Source of the DNA: Candidatus Dormiibacterota bacterium
Lineage (GTDB): Bacteria > Chloroflexota > Dormibacteria > Aeolococcales > Bog-877
Length of the DNA stretch: 5,715 nt
Direction of reading: 5' to 3'
Assembly (NCBI GenBank): GCA_003132265.1
Contig: PKXE01000128.1
Location: forward strand, 9,740 to 15,454
Shown: positions 1 through 5,035 of the stretch, piece by piece
How the letters are laid out: each line of letters opens with the position of its first letter
Position numbering within the stretch: position 1 is the stretch's first letter
Program-made: the position numbers and the translations under genes
Notes under the pieces: model-generated
What the model was told of the DNA's origin: nothing
Database searches by the model: none
What the model saw: the letters and a program-made list of their open reading frames with translations, nothing else

Positions 1-405
1 GTGGTTGACCTCTTCGAGGAGGCCCGGGCGATCGAGCTCGACCGGCGCTTGGTCACCGGGCACCGGGGTTGGCTCAGCTCCGAGGAACTGCTGAGGGCGG
101 CCACCTCCCAGGGGATGGCGGCCCTGGGCTGGGAGGCCGGAGAGCTAAGGCCGGGTGGCCTCGCCGATTTCACGACCTTGGAGCTGTCCAGCCCCCGACT
201 GGCCGGCGCTGGCCTTACCGACCTGCTGCCGCGGATCGTCTTCGGAGCTGGTGCCGCGGATGTACGTTCGGTTGTGGTAGCGGGGGTGGAGGTGGTGCGG
301 GACGGCCGTCATCTGCGGCTGGGAAGCGTGGCGGAGAAGCTGGAGATGATCCTGGAGGCGCTTGAGCCCGCCTGGCGGAAAGCGCTGGAGGAGCTGCCCT
401 CGTGA
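1..405 (+). CDS. hutF: Formimidoylglutamate deiminase HutF, C-terminal part (5' end outside window)
   Basis: Only the last 134 codons are visible. HutF is a cytosolic, metal-dependent amidohydrolase that deiminates N-formimino-L-glutamate to N-formyl-L-glutamate and ammonia in the five-step histidine degradation route. The GTG at base 1 is best read as an internal Val: family members run to about 450 residues, and the visible start (VDLFEEARAIEL) resembles the segment after the active-site Asp, where the family has a VEELR-LEY-like stretch. Then follow the helix 'LLRAATSQGMAALGW', the turn 'GELRPGGLADFTTLEL' that enters the C-terminal beta-sandwich, and 'VVVAGVEVVRDGRH', a typical amidohydrolase closing strand. 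All metal ligands lie upstream, outside the window. The stop TGA (403-405) overlaps the GTG start of hutI, so the two are probably translationally coupled. A related amidohydrolase (for example a guanine deaminase-like protein) is possible from this fragment alone, but the hutI neighbour strongly favours HutF. Confidence 0.82.
   Translation: MVDLFEEARAIELDRRLVTGHRGWLSSEELLRAATSQGMAALGWEAGELRPGGLADFTTLELSSPRLAGAGLTDLLPRIVFGAGAADVRSVVVAGVEVVRDGRHLRLGSVAEKLEMILEALEPAWRKALEELPS
387..393 (+). promoter_or_regulatory. Ribosome binding site of hutI
   Basis: GGAGGAG lies inside the end of hutF, 8 bases before the GTG at 402. It is a near-perfect Shine-Dalgarno match and fixes the GTG overlapping the hutF stop as the hutI start. 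Confidence 0.75.
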
Positions 406-1598
406 ACACCCTGCTCGCCCGCGTGGGCCGGCTCTTCACCGCCGGCCAGCCGGTCGCCGAGAACGTGGACGTCCTGCTCGGTCAGGGCTCGATCGTAGCT
501 GTCGGCCCGAGCGGCTCCCTCGCTCCGGCGGCCGACACCGAGGCCTATGACTGCCACGGCGCGCTCCTGACCCCGGGTCTGATCGACGCCCACACCCACC
601 CCGTCTACGCCCACCCCCGGCTGGCCGAGATCGCCGAGCGATCGGCGGGGGCGAGCTATGCCCAGATCTCGGCTCGAGGGGGCGGGATCAACGCCACCGT
701 CCGGGACACCAGAGCAGCACCGTGGGACGAGCTGGAGCTGGCCTTGCGGGCCCGGCTGCAACTGTGGCTGCAGTCGGGGACCACCACCGTTGAGGCCAAG
801 ACCGGCTACTGGCTCGAGCGAGCAGGGGAAATGCGAGCGGTGCGACTGCTGCGAGAACTGGCGGGAGAGACCACCCTGCCGGCGCTGGCCGTGACCTTCC
901 TCGGGGCCCACGCGCTGCCACCAGAGTTCGCCGGCCGCCGCCAGGAGTTCGTCGAGGAGGTCGCGAGCTGGACCGCGGAAGCAAAGCAGCAGGGAGCACG
1001 TTTCTACGACGTCTTCTGCGATGAAGGGGCCTTCACCGTGGTCGAATCCGGGCAGCTCCTGCGCCGCGCCCGGGCGGCTGGGTTGGAGTTGCGCCTCCAC
1101 GCCGATGAGCTGGCGTTGACCGGTGGCACCGAGCTGGCGGTCCAGCTGGGCGCGGTTTCCGCCGACCATCTGCTGTGCATCAGTGCTGCCGAAATCGCCG
1201 CCCTGGCCCGTTCATCGACAGTGGCGACGCTCTGCCCGGTGACCGCCCTGGCCATGGGCCGGACGCCCCCCGCCCGCGAGCTGCTCGCCGCCGGAGTTAC
1301 GGTGGCGCTGGGCAGCGACCACAACCCCGGGACCTCGGGTGCCACCTCGATGAGCCTGATCGTCTGGCTGGCCACTGCCGAGTTGGGACTCAGCGTCGAG
1401 CAGGCGCTCACCGCGGCCACCGCCGGCGGGGCGCGGTCGCTGGCGCTGCCGGATCGCGGCCAAATCGTGCCCGGCATGGTGGCCGACCTGGTCCTCTGGG
1501 ACACCGATCACGAGGGTGGCTTCGCCTGGAGCCCCGACCTCAGGCCGCTGCAGGTGTGGCGGGCAGGAAGAGCCTCTCGGGGCATCCAGCCCGGCTAA
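402..1598 (+). CDS. hutI: Imidazolonepropionase HutI
   Basis: Complete 398-residue protein, close to the usual 400-420. HutI is a cytosolic metal-dependent amidohydrolase that opens the ring of 4-imidazolone-5-propionate to give N-formimino-L-glutamate, the substrate of the upstream hutF product. The N-terminal beta-strands (about 1-57) are followed by the TIM-barrel. Metal ligands visible by family analogy are H64 and H66 ('LIDAHTHP'), H233 ('LRLHADE') and D306 ('GSDHNPGTS'). E236 and H256 ('SADHLL') are the expected catalytic/substrate residues, and the H233-E236-H256 spacing fits the family. The signatures 'ARGGGINATVRDTRAA' (substrate loop) and 'DVFCDEGAFT' are also HutI-typical. The usual KSGYGL motif reads KTGYWL here: Tyr136 is kept and Trp137 replaces Gly. 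The C-terminus returns to the sandwich with 'GQIVPGMVADLVLWD'. The GTG start is supported by an RBS and a GTGA overlap with hutF. The TAA stop overlaps the convergent rsmG stop by 4 bases. Confidence 0.95.
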   Translation: MNTLLARVGRLFTAGQPVAENVDVLLGQGSIVAVGPSGSLAPAADTEAYDCHGALLTPGLIDAHTHPVYAHPRLAEIAERSAGASYAQISARGGGINATVRDTRAAPWDELELALRARLQLWLQSGTTTVEAKTGYWLERAGEMRAVRLLRELAGETTLPALAVTFLGAHALPPEFAGRRQEFVEEVASWTAEAKQQGARFYDVFCDEGAFTVVESGQLLRRARAAGLELRLHADELALTGGTELAVQLGAVSADHLLCISAAEIAALARSSTVATLCPVTALAMGRTPPARELLAAGVTVALGSDHNPGTSGATSMSLIVWLATAELGLSVEQALTAATAGGARSLALPDRGQIVPGMVADLVLWDTDHEGGFAWSPDLRPLQVWRAGRASRGIQPG

Positions 1599-2206
1599 CC
1601 GGCTGGCAGCCTCGCGAAGCGGAGGAGGCGGCTGCCGCCCGAGTGTTCCAGCTGCAGACCGCCCACCCCGGCCCGGGCCGCCGCTTTGCGAAGGTCGTCA
1701 TCGAGGGCGACCGATGCGCCCACATGGACCAGACCCTCGCCTCCCACTCGCAGCAACTTCCCGGCCACGCGGAAAAGCGCGGGGACCGGCAGCGTCGCCC
1801 TAGACACCAGCACATCGGCAGCTTGGAAGCCCTGACTTCGAGCGAGCTCCAGGGCGTCCCTGGCCAGCACCTGGGCGGCAGGTAGCTGCAGCTGTGCGAG
1901 GCAAGCGACCAGGAAGGCCGCCTTGGCCCGGTCCCTCTCGATGAGTCCGACGAGGAGCAGCGGCCGCGTGATCGCCAGGGGGATGCCGGGGATGCCACCA
2001 CCGCTGCCGAGGTCGAGGACGCGTTCCCCGGGGGACCATTCGCGCAGGGGGAGGAGATCCCGAGATTCCTCCACGTGTCGCGTCCAGGCGTCAGCTCGCG
2101 GGACGCGCGTCAGATTGAGTCGGTTGGATTCGGCGTAGAGCAGCTCGAGATAGCGCTCCAACAGCAGCCGCTCCCGCTGGTCGACTAGGGGGGAACGAGT
2201 CGTCAC
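1595..2206 (-). CDS. rsmG: RsmG/GidB-family 16S rRNA (guanine-N7) methyltransferase, divergent member
   Basis: 203-residue cytosolic SAM-dependent methyltransferase, slightly shorter than typical RsmG (about 205-240). RsmG makes 7-methylguanosine at G527 (E. coli numbering) of 16S rRNA, and its loss gives low-level streptomycin resistance. Family features seen: an N-terminal helix ending 'ESNRLNLT' (26-33), 'RHVEESRDLLPL' (43-54) in the place of the usual H-x-x-DS-hh stretch, the SAM-binding loop 'LDLGSGGGIPGIPLA' (64-78), and 'VSRAT' (134-138) matching the conserved SRA motif. After the next strand the common A-x-KG is replaced by 'VHVGAS' (160-165), so a usually conserved Lys is missing. 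The C-terminal 'HSGGSRLLRFARL' fits the final strand. The GTG start at 2206 has GGAGG 10 bases upstream. rsmG usually lies near oriC with parA/parB/mnmG, and none of these is visible here. It is convergent with hutI (4-base overlap) and transcribed in the same direction as the exporter genes, 106 bases behind them. The family is secure; orthology to the G527 enzyme is less so. Confidence 0.85.
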   Translation of the reverse strand: MTTRSPLVDQRERLLLERYLELLYAESNRLNLTRVPRADAWTRHVEESRDLLPLREWSPGERVLDLGSGGGIPGIPLAITRPLLLVGLIERDRAKAAFLVACLAQLQLPAAQVLARDALELARSQGFQAADVLVSRATLPVPALFRVAGKLLRVGGEGLVHVGASVALDDDLRKAAARAGVGGLQLEHSGGSRLLRFARLPAG

Positions 2207-2216
2207 GTCAGCGCAG

Positions 2217-2221
2217 CCTCC
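2217..2221 (-). promoter_or_regulatory. Ribosome binding site of rsmG
   Basis: GGAGG on the minus strand, 10 bases before the GTG at 2206. The spacing is slightly long but usable, and it supports this start over internal codons. Confidence 0.55.
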
Positions 2222-2244
2222 GCGGTTCCGGCAGAGGCCGGTTG

Positions 2245-2273
2245 CGGATACGTCGACTCCTCGGCGTTGTGAA
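2245..2273 (-). promoter_or_regulatory. Possible promoter for rsmG
   Basis: On the minus strand TTCACA (2273-2268, five of six matches to the -35 consensus) is followed after exactly 17 bases by TATCCG (2250-2245), a weak -10 box. Transcription would start near 2238, about 30 bases before the GTG. The -10 match is poor, so this is a candidate only. rsmG could also be reached by read-through from the exporter operon. Confidence 0.3.
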
Positions 2274-2287
2274 CGGCGACCCCGACC

Positions 2288-2305
2288 GCCGGATCGCTGT
2301 CCGGC
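2288..2305 (-). terminator. Small GC-rich hairpin after the ABC permease, possible weak terminator
   Basis: GCCGGA (2288-2293) and TCCGGC (2300-2305) form a perfect 6-base stem with a 6-base loop, starting 8 bases after the permease stop. There is no T-tract on the minus strand, so it is not a classic intrinsic terminator. Terminators without a T-tract have been proposed in high-GC actinobacteria. Short GC stems also arise by chance in such DNA. Confidence 0.3.
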
Positions 2306-2312
2306 TCGCGAC

Positions 2313-3227
2313 TCAGTTGAGCACGTCGTGACGACCCAGCGAGGCCATGGCCACGACCAACAGGAACAACCACCACGCGGCGATCACGATGAGGGTTTCC
2401 GGCAGTGAGGTCCGTACGGCGGGAGTGGTAAGAGCGCCCACCGATGCCGACTGGTGCAGCGCCAGAAGCCCAGGCAGATGGTTGAGATTGGGCCCGTACA
2501 GAAAGGCGGTCGCGTTCTCCCAGACGTGCGACTTGGTGAGATTCGTGAGCTGGCTCAGTGCCATCGACAGGCCGTTATCGACCGGGAAGAACACCACCGC
2601 CAGCACCATGCCGCTGGCTACCGAGCGCAGCAGTGCCGCCATCGTCACCGATAGCAGCACACAGGAGAATTCGCTGATGGCGCAGGAGAGGAGCGCCAAC
2701 CCCACGTTCTCCCAAGCAACGACCGGCAGCCCCTGCAATGTGGGCAGCGAACCGGTCTGATGTTGCACCGCCACCACGGTGCCAATCGCCGCGAGCACGG
2801 CGAATCCCACCAACAGGAGCAGAGCGTAGATCGATAGCGCCGCGATCTTGGCCAACAGCAACTGTTGACGCCCGGTGCCACGGGAGAGCAGCACTCGGAT
2901 GGTCCCCAGGTCATATTCCATCGCCAAAAGTCGCGAGCCGGTGAGCAATAACGCGACCCCCGCACCGGCCGCGAAGAAGAGCTGCAGGGGGTGCAGGATG
3001 TCGTAAAAGCCGGTCAGTGGCTGATTTTGGAAGCTCGTCTGGTAGAACGGCTGGGTCGCGTACAGGACCATCATCAGGGTCAGGAACAGCAATCCCAGGC
3101 CGGTGATCACCCAGGTGGGCCGGTTGAGTCGGAGCTTGGAGAGCTCGCCGCGGAGCGCACCCTTGAAGGTGGGCCGCGCCAGTCGCGAGGTGGGCCACAC
3201 CTGAAAGGACAGGGAGCGGACAGTCAT
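2313..3227 (-). CDS. ABC-2 type exporter, membrane permease subunit
   Basis: 304-residue integral membrane protein, the transmembrane half of an ABC-2 exporter driven by the ATPase encoded directly upstream. A cytosolic N-terminus 'RGELSKLRLNRPTW' is followed by hydrophobic segments at about 38-57, 82-103, 124-154, 175-200, 203-224 and 277-297, the six-helix plan of the ABC-2/BcrB-like class. Between helices 2 and 3 'MEYDLGTIRVLLSRGTGRQQLLLAK' (residues 103-127) is the conserved cytosolic ABC-2 coupling segment (E-x(3)-GT-x-R, then R-x(5)-AK). The loop at about 57-80 is probably extracytoplasmic. Its ATG start (3227-3225) shares ATGA with the ATPase stop, and a purine-rich GGGGGA lies just upstream, so the two are translated together. 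I cannot name the substrate: relatives export peptides or antibiotics, lipids or other hydrophobic compounds. No immunity, bacteriocin or two-component gene is visible beside it. Confidence 0.88.
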   Translation of the reverse strand: MTVRSLSFQVWPTSRLARPTFKGALRGELSKLRLNRPTWVITGLGLLFLTLMMVLYATQPFYQTSFQNQPLTGFYDILHPLQLFFAAGAGVALLLTGSRLLAMEYDLGTIRVLLSRGTGRQQLLLAKIAALSIYALLLLVGFAVLAAIGTVVAVQHQTGSLPTLQGLPVVAWENVGLALLSCAISEFSCVLLSVTMAALLRSVASGMVLAVVFFPVDNGLSMALSQLTNLTKSHVWENATAFLYGPNLNHLPGLLALHQSASVGALTTPAVRTSLPETLIVIAAWWLFLLVVAMASLGRHDVLN

Positions 3228-4159
3228 TGGGCGTCCCCCGTGAGCTCCAGGAAGATCTCCTCCAGGTCGCGCTGCTGCCGGCCGATCCCATCGGGTACGA
3301 ACCCCGCCCGACTCAACACCGAGTTGAGCTCTCGCCCCCTGCCTCCCGGGGCCTCGGTGAGGATCCTTCCCTGGCCGTCCAGGCGGGCGCTCTGTCCCCA
3401 GGGTTGGCAGTGGAGCAGGTCGAGGGCGCCCTGAGCGTCCTCCACGTCAACCACGAAGGGCCCGGCGGAGTCGCGGAACTCCTCAATGCGGCCCACCTGA
3501 ATCAGCTGGCCCCGGCGGAGGATGGCCACCCGGTCACAGAGACGCTCCACCTCGCCCAGGACATGGCTGGAGATGAAGACGGTCTTGCCGAAATCCCGCA
3601 GCTGGCGCAGCAGAGAGCGGATGGACTTGATTCCGGCGGGGTCGAGCCCGTTGGCGGGCTCGTCGAGGACCAGCAGCTCGGGGTTGTGAAGCAGCGAGAT
3701 CGCCAGCCCCAGCCGCTGCCGCATTCCCAGGGAATAGGTGCCGACCCGGTCCCGCTGTCGCTCACTGAGGTCGACCAACTCTAGGAGCGACTCGATCCGG
3801 CCAGGCGGAACCCCGCCCAGGGGAGCCGCGAAGACTTTGAGGTTGTCCCTGCCACTGAGATGGAGGTAGAGCGCCGGAGTCTCCACCAGCGGGCCGACCT
3901 TGGGGAGCACCGCCGCCCCGTGCCGGGCCACATCCTGGCCGAAGACTTCGACCCACCCCGACGTGGGCCGAATCAGCCCCAGGGCCATCCTCATGGTGGT
4001 GGTCTTCCCCGCCCCGTTGGGCCCCAGGAAGCCGAAGATCTCGCCTGCGTGGACCTCCAGGTTGAGGTGCTCCACCGCGACCTTGGAACCGAAGCGCTTG
4101 CTCAGGTCGTGGGCGGCCAGCACCGTCGGTGGACCGGTCCCGTTCGGCGGATGGTCCAT
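3224..4159 (-). CDS. ABC-2 type exporter, ATP-binding subunit (BcrA-like)
   Basis: 311-residue cytosolic ATPase that powers the downstream permease. In the 311-residue numbering: Walker A 'GPNGAGKTT' (46-54), signature 'YSLGMRQRLGLA' (142-153), Walker B 'LLVLDEPANGLDPAG' (162-176) and the H-loop His199 in 'VFISSHVLGEVERL'. The Q-loop position carries Glu ('VGPLVETPALYLHLSGRDNL'), as in BcrA/bacitracin-resistance-type ATPases. After the nucleotide-binding domain (about 12-225) a C-terminal domain of about 85 residues ends in 'RDLEEIFLELTG', normal for this class. I chose ATG 4159 because AAGGTGG lies 8 bases upstream and the domain then begins after 11 residues. The frame stays open upstream to an ATG at 4426, which would add 89 Pro/Ser/Arg-rich residues and cover the bioY promoter and start. 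The stop overlaps the permease start (ATGA), indicating one operon. No clear promoter (TTGACA with TANNNT) was found upstream. The substrate is unknown. Confidence 0.9.
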   Translation of the reverse strand: MDHPPNGTGPPTVLAAHDLSKRFGSKVAVEHLNLEVHAGEIFGFLGPNGAGKTTTMRMALGLIRPTSGWVEVFGQDVARHGAAVLPKVGPLVETPALYLHLSGRDNLKVFAAPLGGVPPGRIESLLELVDLSERQRDRVGTYSLGMRQRLGLAISLLHNPELLVLDEPANGLDPAGIKSIRSLLRQLRDFGKTVFISSHVLGEVERLCDRVAILRRGQLIQVGRIEEFRDSAGPFVVDVEDAQGALDLLHCQPWGQSARLDGQGRILTEAPGGRGRELNSVLSRAGFVPDGIGRQQRDLEEIFLELTGDAQ

Positions 4160-4167
4160 CGCGGTTG

Positions 4168-4174
4168 CCACCTT
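4168..4174 (-). promoter_or_regulatory. Ribosome binding site that sets the ABC ATPase start
   Basis: AAGGTGG on the minus strand, 8 bases before the ATG at 4159. It matches AAGGAGG in six of seven bases. The alternative ATG at 4426 has no comparable site, so this is the main reason for choosing the short form. Confidence 0.55.
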
Positions 4175-4217
4175 GGCCTCGGTCTCGGGAGACTGCCCCT
4201 CACTCGCGGCGGGATCG

Positions 4218-4229
4218 AGCTCTTGAGCT
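4218..4229. repeat. 12-base palindrome upstream of the ABC exporter
   Basis: AGCTC (4218-4222), TT, GAGCT (4225-4229): perfect 5-base arms with a 2-base centre, about 60 bases before the ATPase start. It could be a regulator half-site pair in the 5' region of the exporter operon, but arms this short occur by chance. Confidence 0.25.
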
Positions 4230-4375
4230 GAGGGGTCCCCAATACCCACGTGCCCATGATCAGGCTTCGGCCGGCTTTCGGGGGACGTAGGCCCGACCCA
4301 AGCCACCGGGGCCGGCTCCTCCCTCACCTCCGGGTGGGGGCTGGACCGCCCCGCCGAGCTCAATTCGCGGGTCGT

Positions 4376-4387
4376 CCTGTTGACAGG
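4376..4387. promoter_or_regulatory. Palindrome over the bioY -35 box, possible operator
   Basis: CCTGT-TG-ACAGG is a 12-base sequence with perfect 5-base arms and contains most of the TTGACA -35 box. A protein bound here would block RNA polymerase. It does not resemble the BioR, BioQ or BirA operators I know, so any regulator is unidentified. Confidence 0.3.
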
Positions 4388-4409
4388 CAGCGGCGCGCCC
4401 CGGTAGCGT
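4380..4409 (+). promoter_or_regulatory. Promoter of bioY
   Basis: A perfect -35 box TTGACA (4380-4385) is followed after 18 bases by TAGCGT (4404-4409), which fits the TANNNT -10 pattern of actinobacterial housekeeping promoters. Transcription would begin at about 4416-4418, that is, at or within two bases of the GTG start codon of bioY. That predicts a leaderless or nearly leaderless mRNA, consistent with the absence of any Shine-Dalgarno sequence before that GTG. Confidence 0.6.
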
Positions 4410-4417
4410 CCCCCGCT

Positions 4418-5035
4418 GTGCTGCATGTCGCGACCTCGGCGCGCCCCCGGCTGGTTCTAGCCGACCTTATCCCCGGGGAGAGGGTGCGCGACATCCTGGT
4501 CGTCGTCGGATACGCCGGACTGGTCGGCCTCTCAGCACAACTGGCCATCCGCCTTCCGTTCACCCCGGTGCCGATCACCGGCCAGACCTTCGCTGTGCTG
4601 TTGGGTGGCCTGGCGGTCGGAACCCGCCGCGGTGCCGCCGGGATGCTGCTCTACCTGCTCCTGGGCCTCGTGGGGGTGCCCTGGTTCGCTGGCGGCCAGC
4701 AGGGAATTTCGATGCTCGCAGCGCCCAGCTTCGGTTACGTGGTGGGCTTCGTCTTCGCGGCCGGCCTCCTGGGCCAGCTGGCCCGCCGGGGCTTCGACCG
4801 CCATCCCCTGACAGTCATCCTGGCCCTGGTGGCCGGGAACGCGATCATCTATCTCTTTGGGGCCACCTGGCTGGCCTGGCGGCTCCACCTCGGCGCCTCC
4901 CAGGCGCTGTCGCTGGGGGTCACCCCCTTCCTCGTCGGCGATGCCCTCAAGGCGGTGCTGGCGGCAGCCCTGCTCCCGGCGGCTTGGAAGTTGACCGGCC
5001 GAACCAGAGGCGAGGAGCTGCCCCGACCTCAGTAG
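4418..5035 (+). CDS. bioY: Biotin transporter BioY (S component of ECF-type transporter)
   Basis: 205-residue membrane protein, normal length for BioY, which binds biotin and delivers it to the cytosol, alone at low rate or with the ECF ATPase/EcfT module. An N-terminal 'LADLIPGERVRD' (14-25) precedes six hydrophobic stretches at about 26-45, 58-69, 72-91, 102-122, 131-152 and 169-190. Family motifs: 'FTPVPITGQT' (48-57) after helix 1, 'LLYLLLGLVGVPWFAGG' (77-93), 'SFGYVVGF' (104-111), 'GNAIIYLFGATWL' (140-152) and 'PFLVGDALKA' (170-179). GTG 4418 is chosen because it gives the usual N-terminus and sits directly after a promoter. The in-frame ATG at 4250 would add 56 low-complexity residues with poorer third-position GC, and GTG 4484 would remove the LADLIPG stretch. 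No bioM/bioN lies nearby: the adjacent ATPase is an exporter type on the other strand. The TAG stop overlaps the convergent sufT stop by 7 bases. Confidence 0.92.
   Translation: MLHVATSARPRLVLADLIPGERVRDILVVVGYAGLVGLSAQLAIRLPFTPVPITGQTFAVLLGGLAVGTRRGAAGMLLYLLLGLVGVPWFAGGQQGISMLAAPSFGYVVGFVFAAGLLGQLARRGFDRHPLTVILALVAGNAIIYLFGATWLAWRLHLGASQALSLGVTPFLVGDALKAVLAAALLPAAWKLTGRTRGEELPRPQ

Larger units (their letters stand above)
4160..4417. other. Divergent intergenic region between the ABC exporter and bioY
   Basis: 258 bases between the starts of the two divergently transcribed units. It holds the bioY promoter candidate and its palindrome at the right end (4376-4409) and the ATPase RBS at the left end. 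A second short palindrome, AGCTC-TT-GAGCT, lies at 4218-4229. Both flanking reading frames stay open through parts of it, as expected by chance in GC-rich DNA. No RNA gene or riboswitch could be recognised. Confidence 0.5.

Noticed and set aside
309..1169. Long open frame on the minus strand opposite hutF/hutI (286 codons)
   Set aside because: It lies antisense to the strongly recognised hutI, has no recognisable domain and is Gly/Gln/Arg-rich in the way GC-rich shadow frames are.
1175..1885. Plus-strand open frame of 236 codons spanning the hutI end and rsmG
   Set aside because: It is out of frame with hutI and antisense to rsmG, with low-complexity Arg/Pro/Gly content, so a shadow frame.
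2228..2241. CCGGC-AGAG-GCCGG hairpin upstream of rsmG as a leader regulator
   Set aside because: The stem is only 5 bases, and the likely transcription start near 2238 would leave it incomplete in the mRNA.
2347..2760. Plus-strand open frame opposite the ABC permease
   Set aside because: Antisense to a well-supported membrane protein, with no RBS or domain.
3227..3784. Plus-strand open frame opposite the ABC ATPase (185 codons)
   Set aside because: It is antisense to a gene with complete ABC motifs, and its composition mirrors the opposite strand. No independent support.
4250..4417. Upstream extension of bioY to the ATG at 4250
   Set aside because: It adds 56 Arg/Pro-rich residues not found in BioY, has weaker third-position GC, and would place the TTGACA/TAGCGT promoter inside the gene.
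3224..5035. The ABC ATPase and permease as BioM/BioN partners of BioY
   Set aside because: The ATPase has BcrA-type features, the permease has the ABC-2 coupling segment and six-helix plan rather than EcfT-type motifs, and the genes run in the opposite direction.
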